Source of the DNA: Strigamia acuminata
Lineage: Eukaryota; Arthropoda; Chilopoda; Geophilomorpha; Linotaeniidae
NCBI GenBank assembly: GCA_949358305.1
Contig: OX442315.1
Location: 23,772,427-23,836,426, forward strand
DNA: 64,000 nt
Direction of reading: 5' to 3'
A program made the position numbers and the translations under genes. Positions 1 through 12,127 of this stretch are shown one piece after another. Each line of letters opens with the position of its first letter. Positions within the stretch are counted from its first letter, which is position 1. The notes below the pieces were generated by a model. It was given only the letters and a program-made list of their open reading frames with translations, made no database searches and was not told where the DNA came from.

Positions 1-1
1 T

Positions 2-3000
2 CCTCCGAACTTTATTAGTGGAATTATTTTTGATGGAGTGGAAATGCATTTTATTGAAAGAATGGCCAACTCAACGGACAACCTCCACTACGTTTATAGG
101 GAATCGGATATGAAACCACGAAACTTCAGCTGTGGTGAGTGGCAAATTATACTTGGAAATGAAAATGATGAGTTAACAAATGTGACTTTTGGTCAACTTG
201 TAAATTGCTGCTATACCACGTGAAGAAGCGCTTGTAGTTATGTTATGTAAATGTTCGTCTAGTTGTATTAGTCTGTAATTAGTAAAATGAAATTAGTTTT
301 ATTACGTAAAGACTAAGCTAATTACTCTAATTAGTGTAATTTGTTGCTTTTGGTTTAGTGCGATTAAAAGAGAATAGATAAAATGTCATCGGAGTGAGCT
401 AGTAACATGCTTATACAGTATGAGTATTTTGCATGCATTTTTTAATGGTTAAGCTGCTAAGCACTGCTTGTTTGTTAGTAGCAGAAATTGGCCTCGTGCG
501 CGCTGCTTTAATTAATGTCAAGTGCGCGCTGTGATCTTTTCTTCCATAATTCATTTCAAGATGAGCTCAAGCCACCCTGCTTGCAACTGATATAAGCACT
601 TCTTTTTTTTTATTTTCATGTTGTAGGGTTTAAAGGATCTTCGACCCCAACAGACAGTTTTACTACTCGTCAAAGGAGGGTGTGTATTGAATATTTTTAA
701 TAGGCTCGAGGTTTTTTTTCCTAACGTTGTACATTAATCACTTTTTGGTTGTTGTTAATTTGAAATGGAACATTATGGTCATTTATAATGTCTTGTTTTG
801 ATTTGTGGCGTTTTACGAGGGGTTAAACTGCTATGTGGAAAGATTAAAAAGTCGGTAATTTAATCAGTATCATTTACGATACAAATGTAATCTGATTACA
901 AGTTGTCGTGATCCTACTTCGTAGTTAAATTATGTAATTGCGAATAAATTAATAATTACGATGTATTCCTTTTTTACTTAGTCTTTAATTAATTCAAATT
1001 CTAATAATGTTTAATTAAATAGTTGGTTATTTTCGGCCTTGAGTCCTCGGCGGACATGATAAGATGCTACAATTTGAGGTGTTTTAACGGGGACTTAAAT
1101 GAGTCGTTTCTTGTACACTGCTACTCGGTCTGTTTTCTTGGTGTAAGGGGGTTATTTCTTCAAATCGTTTTTAATCGGGGTTATAACCAAAAATCAGGTG
1201 ACTGGTCGTGGATTATTATTCGCTAAATCACAGGATCAGTCCAGGTGTGGGATGTACTGTATGAATGGAGATCACGTATTTGTGACGTGTGAAAGTGGTC
1301 ACACTCAGGAATGCCGATGAATATTTATTACTAAATAATACGAAATAATACAAATAAAATAAAAGGAATCACGTATATTTATTTATTAATTACAGTCGTT
1401 TAATATTGTTTTAATCAAAGGATTTTTAGTGATTACAGATATCTTTCTGGGGTCACTACAAAGTTATGTAGTTTTATCAATTACAACAGAAGTAAATAAA
1501 TAATGTGATTTAGTTTCGGATTAAACGCGGTTTAAAATGTACCGTATTACCCCGCTATCTACGAATAACTGACAAGAAGTATATACTAGTTCCCCCATTT
1601 TCCCCTGCTTTTGTTTAGCCCAAAAAAAAACCTGAAATCTGTACTTCCTGTATTTTTTTGTGCATCAAATTTTTTCACGAAAAAAATGGACATTATCTTT
1701 TACACTTTCCGTCTGTTTTATACACTTTATTAAAACACTATTCGTTGCCTTTTTAACCTGTTTACTGCTACGGCACGATCGTTAGAAACACAAATTGCAA
1801 AATTCTGTTGTTGTTTTTTTAGGTGAAAAAATTTAATTTGAAAATACATCTGTTTTGGAGGTAAACTCGGGAATAGGGCGAGTGGGAGGTAAACAGGGTA
1901 TTTTTTTAAGCAATTCATACGGAAGACGCTTTGACTCTAAAAAAAAACAACGTTGCTACAATCTGAAGCATTACCTTCGCTTCATTATGCTAAATTCACA
2001 TGAATTCACTTAAAGCGGCATGTGGGCGTAAATTATATGGATTCAAAGTGAAAATCCCAAAACTTGGGACGCCGCAGATAGCGGGGTAAATGTTACGAGA
2101 AAATTTTAATTATTTCCTAGTTAAAACGTCTTATTTTTTAAAACTTCAAAAATTTTCATAGAATTATAACATCTAAATAGACAATATGCAACAATTGATT
2201 GATTTAATCAATAGACTTAGATGTGACAAAATGATCTTTTTTTTTTCCTTTTCCTTTTTTTATTTTTCTTTTACTATTCTGACAGTACAAAATGCCAAAA
2301 TGACGCCATAGTTTGACAAATTTTCTTCAGACTAAAGTAAATATAAAGTATAATAGAAAAGGTTTAGTCTGTCGAGAAAAGAAACTTAACAGTTTGCCAT
2401 TTATTATTTTTTCAGTAAATTAAAAGAAGAATATATCAAGGTTTAAAAATTCTAAAAATGTTAATACGTTTTTCTTGTTGTTTTCTTTGATTATTTATTT
2501 TAGTTTCGGCGTAATCTTGGAATTCGAGGTCCTTATAATAGTAACAAGGGATCGCGATATGTCGAGCTGGTTCTCGTCAATGATTATAAGGAGGTGAATG
2601 AAATGAGCACAAATTAATTAGTATTTATAAAAAAATATATTAAAAAAATAAATATTATTATTTATTCACAAATAGTTCAAAGAAATGAAAGAAAACAAAG
2701 ATGCTGTGATAGCACGGAACAAAGAAATAGCAAATATTGTTAATGCAGTAAGTCAGCCATTTTAAAATTTCAAAAAAATTAAGGGAATCAATCACGTTAT
2801 ATTTTTCCATTCATCAGCTTTACAGTCCGCTTAATATTTTCATTGCTCTGGTTGGCGTAGAAGTGTGGTCAGAGTTTGATCAAATTACTCTAGCTAAAGA
2901 TGGTGACACGACATTGACTAATTTCCTTCATTACCGAAGGGAGCGGCTGGTATCTGAAATTCCTAACGATAATGCGCAGCTCATCACGTATGAATTCTAG

Positions 3001-5823
3001 CATTTTTTATCTTTTAATTATTTTTTGACTCATACGGTTACGTAATTAGCGGAATCACGTTCGAAGGTGGAGTTGTCGGAAAAGCGCTTAAAGGACCCAT
3101 CTGTACTTATGAATATTCTGGAGGAGTGAATATGGTAATAAAATATTAAATGCCTGGTGAAGGTCAGCTGAAATAACTGCGTTTTTATTTGTTCTCTAAG
3201 GATCACAGCCCAGTTGTTGCGTTAGTTGCAACAACAGTTGCTCACGAATTAGGACATAATTTCGGCATGGAACACGACAATGATGAATGCTCATGTCCGG
3301 ACGAACGGTGTATAATGGCTCCATCATCTAGGTTAATAACTTCTATTTTAGAGAAAATATTTCGAGTAATAATTGTAAAATATTTTTGCACAGTTCAAAT
3401 AGTCCAACTCATTGGTCAGAATGCTCCATAAAATATTTACATACTGCTTTTGATCATGGTATGGATTATTGCTTGCGAAACCAACCATCGAGGATTCTGG
3501 GACCCGTATGTGGAAATGGGTTCGTGGAGAATGGAGAAGACTGTGACTGTGGATTGCGTAATGTGAGATTACACGATTATTTCGTTCTTATACATTGGAA
3601 AATAATGTGTTTATTGTCGATTTTCAGTTTTGCCACAATCCTTGTTGTAATGCATCATCGTGCACATTGTTTGCCAATGCCACCTGCGCGACGGGGGAAT
3701 GTTGCGACATCTCGACGTGTCAAGTAAAGTTTTGGAAACTGATAACACTATCTCGATGATTGATTGATTGAATTATTTTTAAAAAATTGTAGTTTAAAAC
3801 GGCCGCTACTCTTTGCCGCCAGTCTGGAGGCGAATGTGATCTACCTGAATACTGTGATGGGAAAAGCGAATTTTGTCCTAGCGATGTTTTTAAACAAGAT
3901 GGTTCAAGCTGCAATTCCGAGAGAACGTACTGTTACCGTGGAGATTGTCGCTCCCATAGCGATCAATGCAAGTTATTATGGGGTCCGACTGGCCAGATGT
4001 CTGATTCTCGTTGTTTCGATCAAAACAAAAGAGGGTCAGCGAGTGGCAATTGCGGTTATCTACGCTTGAATCAAACATACAAACCATGTGATAGAGAGTA
4101 TGCTTCATTGTTTGTTTTTTTGCAATTTTAGTAATTGGTTTTTTACATTGATTTTTTATATTGCAGTGATATTCTGTGTGGTATGCTTCATTGCACTCAC
4201 TTGAACGAACGATTGGAATTCGGAATGGAATCCGTCGCAATTCAGTCGCGTTCATTTATTACAACAGGTGGGAAAATTCTTGCTTGTCGCTCGGCTATTG
4301 TTGATTTAGGCCTGAATAGCATTGATCCAGGGTTGGCGCCGGATGGTGCACGTTGTGGAGTAAACAAAGTAAGTTTTATTATTTTTCTTTTCTTTTTTTA
4401 AAATTCATTTGTAATGAATATTTTTAAATTTTAGGTGTGTGTTAGTCAGCGTTGCATGCCCGTGGACTCTCTACGGACGATAAAATGCCCCTACGACTGC
4501 AATGGAAATGGGGTAGGTTTGTTTATAATTTATATTTTCCGAAAGAATTAACAAATGGATGTCGATTGATTGAATAGGTGTGTAACAGTAGAGGAAATTG
4601 CCATTGTAAGGTGGGTTATGCGCCGCCGTTTTGTGATGTCGAAGGTTCTGGAGGCAGTGAAGATAGTGGCCCAGCTGCTGATCCTCATGGTATTTTGACT
4701 TGTATGGTAAATGAAGTGAAAATGACTGAAATGACATTGTATTTTCAGAAAAAAATTATCTAGCCACCGTCCTATACATATTTTTTTTGGGAATAGTGCC
4801 AGTTGTGAGTGCTGCTGGTTGTGCTGGTTATTATTATAGACATTGTTTTCAGAAATGGTGGATTCAAAAGACAAGAGAACAGGCTATTAAGTATTAATTA
4901 TTAATTAATTATTATTGAGTTTTTGTAGCAATAACTGGATTTGTTTGATCAGATCAAGGGCGAAGGATGCAGCTCAACGAAAGAAAACGAGAAAAGAGAA
5001 ATTTACCGTTGATCGTAATAGTTTGCGAAGTGTTGACATATCCACGCCGATGCAACCGGATCTGCTGCCTGCGAATGCGCTAGTCAAAAATCACAATTCT
5101 ATCCCAACCAGTCCAGTTACGACATTACCAAGACAGCCTTCAAACCAAGGAACGTTAGTTCACAAACACAGCATCAAGGCTGCTAAGCTTAATTTGGATC
5201 GGAATAGTTTACGCAGCTTAGAGATCTCTCAACCGATTCTACAACAAGACTTGACCAACAGCAATCGAATTGTTCCGATTCGACCCGCTCCGCCATTGCC
5301 GAATGGCAAATGCGGGTCGGAGTACGGTCCGTCGTGGAGTCCCGACACGACTCGAAACGCCGTGTCCAGATCATCCAGCATTCAATCGAGAGCGTCGAGT
5401 ACTCAGTCGTCGAGTCGAAGAAAAAGACTGAGCGGACCCAGTTTGAGACCTGCCAATCCTCCTCCAAGACCCCCGCCGCCAAAGACGCCGTCGACGAGCA
5501 TCGTTTACGAGCAACCCATTTACAATGAAATTTACGATGACTGCCAGAATCACTCAAACGGTCGGAACAATAACCAGGAAGAAGCTAAAAGCCAGATATA
5601 TGCTACAATTAATAACCCCACGTCAAAAAATCAATCTTTTCCAAGACACGCGATAAAAGATAGACCTCTTCCTAGCGTTCCGACTGGATTAAAAAGTACT
5701 CCGTCGGTTGTCGCAGCTCTGGCTCGGCGGTTTGAACCTCCGTCGGCAGAATCGAAACCGACATCGACGAAACCCCCCTTAATGCAAAAGCCTCAATTGT
5801 CCGGTGCACCCAAGGCTGTATGA
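2..5823 (+). CDS. ADAM family metalloprotease-disintegrin (Meltrin/ADAM12-19-like), 5' end outside window
   Basis: Membrane-anchored zinc protease that sheds cell-surface proteins. Fifteen exons join in frame: 2-134, 627-679, 2504-2593, 2676-2747, 2818-2987, 3050-3134, 3201-3331, 3394-3562, 3628-3723, 3793-4097, 4167-4368, 4435-4512, 4578-4689, 4749-4890, 4953-5823 (902 residues visible). In order: end of the prodomain, a furin-like RQRR site (exon 2 end), metalloprotease with the intact zinc motif [12 protein letters not shown] (exon 7) and Met-turn CIMAP, disintegrin ([15 protein letters not shown], then [10 protein letters not shown]), Cys-rich region, EGF-like [15 protein letters not shown], one transmembrane helix (exon 14), then a long cytoplasmic tail. 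The tail has SH3-type proline runs ([15 protein letters not shown]), tyrosine motifs and a duplicated DRNSLRS block. Family is certain; the subfamily is inferred from domain order and tail. The start codon and signal peptide lie before the window. Confidence 0.93.
680..2503 (+). other. Large intron of the ADAM gene
   Basis: The 1.8-kb gap between the RQRR exon and the catalytic-domain exon is by far the longest intron of this gene; the others are mostly 50-75 nt. It is AT-rich, with no credible coding exon on either strand. About 30% of it is the MITE at 1550-2086. The first intron (135-626) holds nothing recognisable. Confidence 0.7.
1548..2088. mobile_element. Mariner-type MITE, TA-flanked, 537 bp
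   Basis: Inverted termini CCCCGCTATCTACG (from 1550) and its reverse complement CGCAGATAGCGGGG (ending 2086) are identical except for one base. They are bounded by TA at 1548-1549 and 2087-2088, the target duplication of Tc1/mariner transposons. No transposase reading frame is visible inside, so it would be non-autonomous. Assignment to the superfamily rests only on the TA duplication. Confidence 0.6.
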
Positions 5824-8063
5824 AACAGGCAATGTTTATTGCATCATTTAATTCTAGTCGACCCACTCAGTGCTCAAGCGGTAACTGACATAAGTCTCAG
5901 TAGTTTGTTCATGTACGGGATGAATAGATGGAGGGTTGTGGTCGGTTGCGTCGAGTATGTTTTGCAACGTGCATATTTGCTCGGTGGGTATTGAGAGGCG
6001 GGAACAATAGCAAAGTGTAAATAATTATATATTTTGTGATGCTACAAAATAACGAAACTTATTGAAACAAAAGAAAAACTGTAATCAGATAACTTGTAGG
6101 ATGTGTAGTGATTTTTTATTTTCTTCACGTTTTGTGATGTGCGAGTTTTCTGATTCTCATACAAGTGTTCAAATTTTAAATTTTGATCACTTTATTCCAA
6201 CTTCGAATTAGTTGATTTTTAATAGTTTCAAACGTAGACAGAAAGGTATTTGTTAGCTTAATTTACTATGAAATTAATGCCAAAAAACAACAGCAACAAA
6301 AACAAGGTTTTTCATTTCTTTTTACTTCCATATCGATCTACTGCCATATACCACTCGCGGCTCATTTCACATATCTAACATTTTGAATATTTCGTCATTT
6401 TAAAGTTCAATAGATTGGTTCTTTTTATTATTTCTCTTTGATATTCTATTTATTTATTTTTATTTTATTTCATTTTATTTTTTTAATGCTTTATTTTTTT
6501 GTAGGAAATAACTGGTAAATTAGGTATATTAAGTAAATTTTTTACAGCTTTAAAAACTATTTTAGAATACTATAAAGGACCAGCTTTAAAATGATCAGAT
6601 TATTGCTTCAAAGACTTAAAATTTCGCATCATTTTTTGAAATGCAGGACTATTAAAGAGATTTTGACGTCACATGTGCCTGCTATTACAAAACTCATTCT
6701 GCCAAAGCGATTGAATAATAACATGAATAGTTTTTACCTGATATACGGTATAATAGTTATGAAAATTTGTTCCAATAAATAAAGCAATGAGATAAAAATA
6801 AATTTTATTCAAAATAATGTAATAACATATCACTTCTCTTAACAACCGTTTACAAAGTAACTAATCATAATAATAATAATAATAATAATAACGATAATAT
6901 AAAATGAAAAATGTTTTTCGTTAAAAACTAGCAATATGAAACAAAAATTATCGCCTTTAAATTCTGTTGGTTCAATAATTTAACACTTGAAAATGTCTTC
7001 CTGCACAAAAGCACTTACGAGCAGTCTTCTTAATTTGACTGCTCTGTTTGTATAATTTTTTTTTGTATAGATCGTTTGAAATTAATCGGTTCATTAACCG
7101 ATGGTAAAGTTGCTTAGGTAAACGCGAAGCGACCTCACGAGATTAATCAATAAAAGAAAAGAAAAAAGAAAAAAAATCTTTATTTTTAAACTCCTCAAAT
7201 TGTGGAACTTGAAAGTTGTGTTATACCAATGAGTTGCAATGAGTTTGTAGCTCAATTCAGTGAACGTTGTTTAACCAAGGTAGATTTTATTCTTTATTTT
7301 ATTTCTGGTAATGAAAAGAATATGTAAAAAATATTTTACTGTTTTTCTATATTCGTATTGTTAAAAATGTTAATTATCAGTGTTGAAAGGATTTTGTCAT
7401 GACTATTGAATGAAGGATTAAATTGAATGATTGGTTATGAATTAAAAACAGTAGAACTATTAAAATGATGTTTCATCTGTAGAAGAGCAGCATGTTTTAG
7501 CAGTGTATGGTGTTTGAATTTATTGATAAGCTGGAAATTCCCATGCTGGCATGGAAATCGCAAATAGATGAAATAACGTTATAATCCCGCATTGTTTCAT
7601 ATTTGTAATTGAAAATTTAACAAGTTGAATATGAAACCGTAAATAAACTTTTTTGACCATGGTATGTTTTTCCGGTGACGTGGAAACTTTTTTTCGTTTT
7701 CTACGTAATGTTTGAATACGGATGTCAAATGCCACACGTACCTCGTTTCCTTGTTGTCGTTTCTTCTTCCATAACTAAACTGGAATGTGTACGAAGGAAT
7801 ATTTTTGTTCCTTTAACGCATGCGTCGGTTATTTTGACCAATCACACTACGTCTTCAACTTGTTTTCATTCCCTTCCCGTATCTGACATTATCCTTCATA
7901 TTCGTGTGGTAACTCGTTGGTGACTATTAAGGGTTGCTCTTATCGCGTGTATGGTAAGTACCTTTCTCGGCGCTTATTTAAAACCGAACTCAGTTTGTTG
8001 TAGCGTTTGAATACAAAATAAACTAACAGTTTTGATTTACAGTCTAGAATTTATTTAATCAAT
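5824..8063. other. Intergenic: ADAM 3'UTR to BTB-Kelch 5'UTR
   Basis: No supported coding exon. It contains a (TAA)n microsatellite at about 6867-6891, a perfect CRE palindrome TGACGTCA near 6663, and a small perfect hairpin ATCGGTT-CATT-AACCGAT at 7085-7102. Near 7954 a good donor (gtaagt), with an acceptor ending near 8041 (tttacag), suggests a 5'UTR intron just before the BTB-Kelch start. Confidence 0.5.
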
Positions 8064-10053
8064 ATGGATTTCGACGATTATCTACTATCGGACGGCGATG
8101 ATTTCGACGACAGTGATAAAATAACCGACGATGATGATGATGACCATTCCCTGCAAATCGAAAGTCTAAATAATTATCCCTTTCCCGGTTTGCCGAATAG
8201 TTTATTTGCCAATTCAAACGACCATCGAATGGATGACAGCGTAGAGGAAGACGACGATCCCAAAAGGTAATTGAATACGATTAGTTTCGATATGATAACT
8301 GTTTTTAATCTTTATCAATATAAATTTCAGTGTATTTGATACAACTCCGACTGCCGAAAGATCGTCGAAACAAATGGAAATTACGTTTGCGAATTTTCAA
8401 AATTTACGTCGAGAAGACACGTGTGACTTGACAATAGTTTGTAAAGAAAGGAAGTTTCCGGTTCATCGATTAGTTCTGCGGGCAGGAAGTTCTTATTTCG
8501 AGGCAATGTTTACGTGCGGACTCCAAGAGACCACAGCGTCGGTGATAAATTTGCCCGCAATCGACTCGAACTCCATGGCCGTAATTTTAGACTTTCTCTA
8601 CATCCAAAAAGTGGACATAAGTAGTCTGGATTTGAACGAATTGTTGGATCTGACGTCTTCGGCTCATTCGATCGAAGTTTTTCCCTTATTTGACATCTGT
8701 TGCGAAGTCTTAGCCAAAAAGATCAACGTGAGCAATTGGGATGTTATTTTGAAGGTTGGTACAAAATACGAAAACCAAGCACTCATCGCTGATGTTGTTC
8801 AGTATTTAGTGGTGAGTTTTAACTGGGACGAAGCCAATGAAAGCTTTTGGAATTTAGACGTGGAGTGCTTTCAAAAGTTGATTTCGTCACCGATTACTGT
8901 CCGTTACCATTCCGCCGATGCAATTTTGAAGCTGATAATGCAATGGCTTGTGGTGGATTCCGGTGGCAGAGAGAAATACTTGAACGATTTGATTTTCCAC
9001 GTGGATTTTGGCTCCATGTCCCGAGAAGCACTCGATAGTCTTTTAGCCAACGATGCACTGATTCGCAATTCGTTTCCGATATGCCTGTTGATATTAGAAA
9101 AAATGTCGGCCGTGTTTCGCGATCCGTTGGCGTACAAAAGCGTCCTCACCAGTCCGAAAATACTCCTCCCGAGAGGCGATACGATGGAATCGTTTGACAT
9201 TAAAACTCGCGCGTGGTCGAGTAAAACTATACCGATGGTTCTACATCAAACAAGCTGCGCCGTGACCGAATCGACCGTGTATTTCATTGGAAGTGCTTCG
9301 GATAGACGCGGATACCAGAGTGACGAATTTATGAACATTGTCGCTTACTACCCGCACACGAATTGTGTTAATTCCATTTCAACCAACCATCCTCACAGAA
9401 CTCAAATAGGAACGACCGCTAAGGGACAACACTTGTACATTGTCGGCGGTTGCGACCGAAACGAAAAAGCAGTTGAGCACATGGAAACGTTCGACGTCGA
9501 GACGTCCAAGTGGTCACCGCTTGCGTCGCCCATTATTCATCGGTATCATCCACAACTGTTGGCGTTTGATGATTTTCTTTTGCTCGTTGGAGGATACCAG
9601 ACCAAGCAGGGGAGTTATCACGATTCCGACGGTGGAAAGCCAAATGTAGTTAGAATAATCGAGAAATACTGTTTGGTGACGAACCAGTGGACCGTGATGA
9701 CCACCATTCCGGGGAAAAGCGTACGAAGTTTGTCGGTGGTGCCGTACTGCATGAAGATTTACGTGCGAACTCCGGCATTGTTCTGCGAATACGATATTAA
9801 AAATGATAAATGGCAAGCTAAAATGGCCGACTGGAAACCGGGAAGTGGTAATAATGCGAAATGGGATTTGTGCGCGAGTTCTAAGCCGTTGCCATTTTTG
9901 ATTATCGAGGAAGGAAATTCGTCCAACAAGTTTTATAAGTTGGATCCACATTCGGAACAGTGCGTTTACCTTACTGAGAAACCAGCACCCAGTTCAAGAT
10001 TTGATAGTTATAGAAATCGTTACCAAGAAGTTGGCGCCGTTGTTTTCGCATAA
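8064..10053 (+). CDS. BTB-BACK-Kelch protein (KLHL family)
   Basis: Likely substrate adaptor for a Cullin-3 E3 ubiquitin ligase. Two exons, 8064-8266 and 8331-10053, encode 641 residues. The N-terminus is very acidic (DFDDYLLSDGDDFDDSD, then an Asp run). A BTB/POZ domain follows at about residues 95-205 (CDLTIVCKERKFPVHRLVLR, then SSYFEAMFTCGLQE). Next come a BACK domain and a C-terminal half with Kelch-like blades (LYIVGGCDRNEKAVEHMETF, LLLVGGYQTKQG, KWSPLASPIIH). The blades are degenerate and I count fewer than six clear double-Gly motifs. The start is the first ATG of the spliced frame and puts the acidic leader before the BTB domain. The particular KLHL orthologue is not recognised. Confidence 0.88.
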
Positions 10054-10278
10054 TCTTTGTTAGTTTCTAACGTTCATTAACACTTTGTTTTGAGTTTTTT
10101 TTTCAATTGAGACACACATTTCATGTTCTCTTATCTGTTCGTTTGGGATAATTTTTGTCTCTTTTTTTTTTTCTTTTTAATTTCTTTTATTATCACTAAA
10201 TGCAATAAAAATAAACAAGAATTTATACTCTCGCTTAATAGCTTCATTTTAAGACTTGCCAAACCACTTAACCATAAA

Positions 10279-10680
10279 ATGTTTGACCGTTTAGGAATTT
10301 TTACTTTCCTCTTCTGTGTTATTTTGCAAATTCAAAGAGTGGGAGGTCCCAAAGTTGATTGCGATTCGCTGAAAAATGGAACTGTGTGGACGTGCTGTAA
10401 AAAGAATGAAGATATAATCGACTATGTTTGGATTTTTAACAAGATTAACAAAACGGTTGCGTTCGTCGTTGAGAAATTTCATTCGAATCTAAATGCTGCC
10501 GCGGTGAGGGTAAAGGATAGTACGCAAGCGACTGAATTATCAAAAAAAGCGTTGACTGCATTCCGTGTGAATAAGGCAAAAGGTATGATCAGGTGCCTGG
10601 TTGTAAGTGGGTGCAAAGTGGCGTACGAACCTGTCAACTGTTTCAAATACGTTAGTGTTTTCAAGCGTGTGAGTAAATAA
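10279..10680 (+). CDS. Small secreted six-cysteine protein, unknown function (copy 1)
   Basis: Single-exon frame of 133 residues. I chose the ATG at 10279, inside a longer open frame, because it is followed directly by a convincing signal peptide (MFDRLGIFTFLFCVILQI). The upstream part of the frame is low-complexity Phe/Ile. The mature part has six cysteines, including a CC pair, and one N-glycosylation-type motif near NGT. Its C-terminal pattern (GCKVAYEPVNCFKYVSVFKR) aligns by eye with DCKIEFGPIACVDVIRAFRV of the protein at 11708-12127, so the two are probably diverged tandem duplicates. The family is not recognised; a secreted or effector-type role is only a guess. Confidence 0.6.
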   Translation: MFDRLGIFTFLFCVILQIQRVGGPKVDCDSLKNGTVWTCCKKNEDIIDYVWIFNKINKTVAFVVEKFHSNLNAAAVRVKDSTQATELSKKALTAFRVNKAKGMIRCLVVSGCKVAYEPVNCFKYVSVFKRVSK

Positions 10681-11707
10681 TGCAATTTGAGACGACTAAA
10701 AATGTGAGCTCGATGCATAATAAGTGAACATTTTCTCTTTTGCATTATAAATGAATCAAACTAAATTGTCTCTTCTTTTTTATTGCCAAGATAATACAAT
10801 TTTTAATTCAGTTTTTTAAGTGTCTTAATAACCTAAATTATACGAGTTGTTCATACTTGGGTTTTATACAACGATATTTCTTGAGGTCTTGGAAACGAGC
10901 AGTCCGAGTTGCAGGTGTGAATGTGAATTATAGATGCTATAACCTAAAACATTTTTATATTTTTTTTACATTTTTTTATAAAAAGATAAATTTACATACG
11001 GTACCATACACTCACTCCACTTGCAACTACAGTACATGCACTTTTCTTTTGCACAGGCACTAGTCAAATTTAGCTTTGACCTGGACTGGAGAAATGAATT
11101 TTGTTGGTAAAAAGTTACGAAAAATTTAAGAAATAAGACTTCATGATTTAATTACGTATATAGAGAATTGGCCGTTCAATGCGAATCAATTTCAAACTTG
11201 GAAACCAACAATTATTCTAATGCGTTTAACTAGAAATAAAATACCAATAAAACGAAATGCTATAGTTCCAGTTCAGAGAAGCATTACAATAAAATGGTTT
11301 GATGGACAGAACTTTCGGTTTCTTTTTTTTTAAATTGTGTAACTGTATACACCCTCCCGTAACAAATTTAGTGTGACCACCATCCACAGCACTCGGCACA
11401 GCAGTTTGACTTAATTTTTTGAGGTGCTATCCATCAAAACAACGACACTTTACTGCAATGCGTCTATAAAACTATAAAGCTTAAAGAAAGGAAGTTAGAA
11501 TGATAGAGAATATTGTGTGTGGAAATGTTAAAATAGATACACATAAAACTTCAAGTCTAAAAATATAAAACAATGCTTTCGCGATAACTTTCAGTTTTCT
11601 AAAGAATAATTTTATGGTTTTTTTGAGAAACAAGATCGAATGTTAACGTCATTAAATTCCTTAGTTAATAAATAGAATTAAAAATACATTTCATCTAAAC
11701 CAGAAAG
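10681..11707. other. Intergenic between the two secreted-protein genes
   Basis: AT-rich, about 1 kb, no supported exon. The short frame at 10857-11063 has a composition typical of chance reading. Promoter sequences for the downstream gene probably lie near its right end but no diagnostic motif is visible. Confidence 0.5.
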
Positions 11708-12127
11708 ATGGCACGCGCAAGTTTCATATGCAAAATTGTTGCGATTATTCTTAGTTTTTCATCAGTTGCAAATGTAACCGTAGAAACATTGTGCGGTTCT
11801 TTCGAAAATAGAACTGAAATTCATTGCATCAAAGGAGGTGGAAATGCCCTTGATAAAGTGAGAGTAATCAATTTGAGCGAAGAAACTGTTCAGTTTACCT
11901 TTGAAGAAAAGGCTTCGGTTAAATGTTCTGGAGCTAAAGACAAAATTGCTACAGACGTCGTGTTTTTACAAGTTGGTGGTATGTACGATTTTGTGGTTGC
12001 AGGAACGCCGTTGGAATGGTGTCGATACATCGCTATTCGTGACTGCAAAATTGAATTTGGACCTATAGCTTGTGTTGACGTGATCAGAGCTTTCAGAGTA
12101 ACGAGTGTAAAAGGCTATGATGAATAA
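11708..12127 (+). CDS. Small secreted six-cysteine protein, unknown function (copy 2)
   Basis: Single exon, 139 residues, ATG at 11708. It has an N-terminal signal peptide (MARASFICKIVAIILSFSSV) and a mature domain of about 115 residues with six cysteines, two in the N-terminal third, one central and three near the C-terminus. There is an N-glycosylation site (ENRT). It shares length, leader, cysteine count and a C-terminal block (C-K-[IV]-x-[FY]-x-P-[IV]-x-C) with its neighbour at 10279-10680, which suggests tandem duplication. An AATAAA overlaps the stop codon (12123-12128). No known family is recognised. Confidence 0.65.
   Translation: MARASFICKIVAIILSFSSVANVTVETLCGSFENRTEIHCIKGGGNALDKVRVINLSEETVQFTFEEKASVKCSGAKDKIATDVVFLQVGGMYDFVVAGTPLEWCRYIAIRDCKIEFGPIACVDVIRAFRVTSVKGYDE

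Noticed and set aside
5189..5557. Long minus-strand frames opposite the ADAM tail
   Set aside because: Antisense shadows of a biased proline/serine-rich coding exon.
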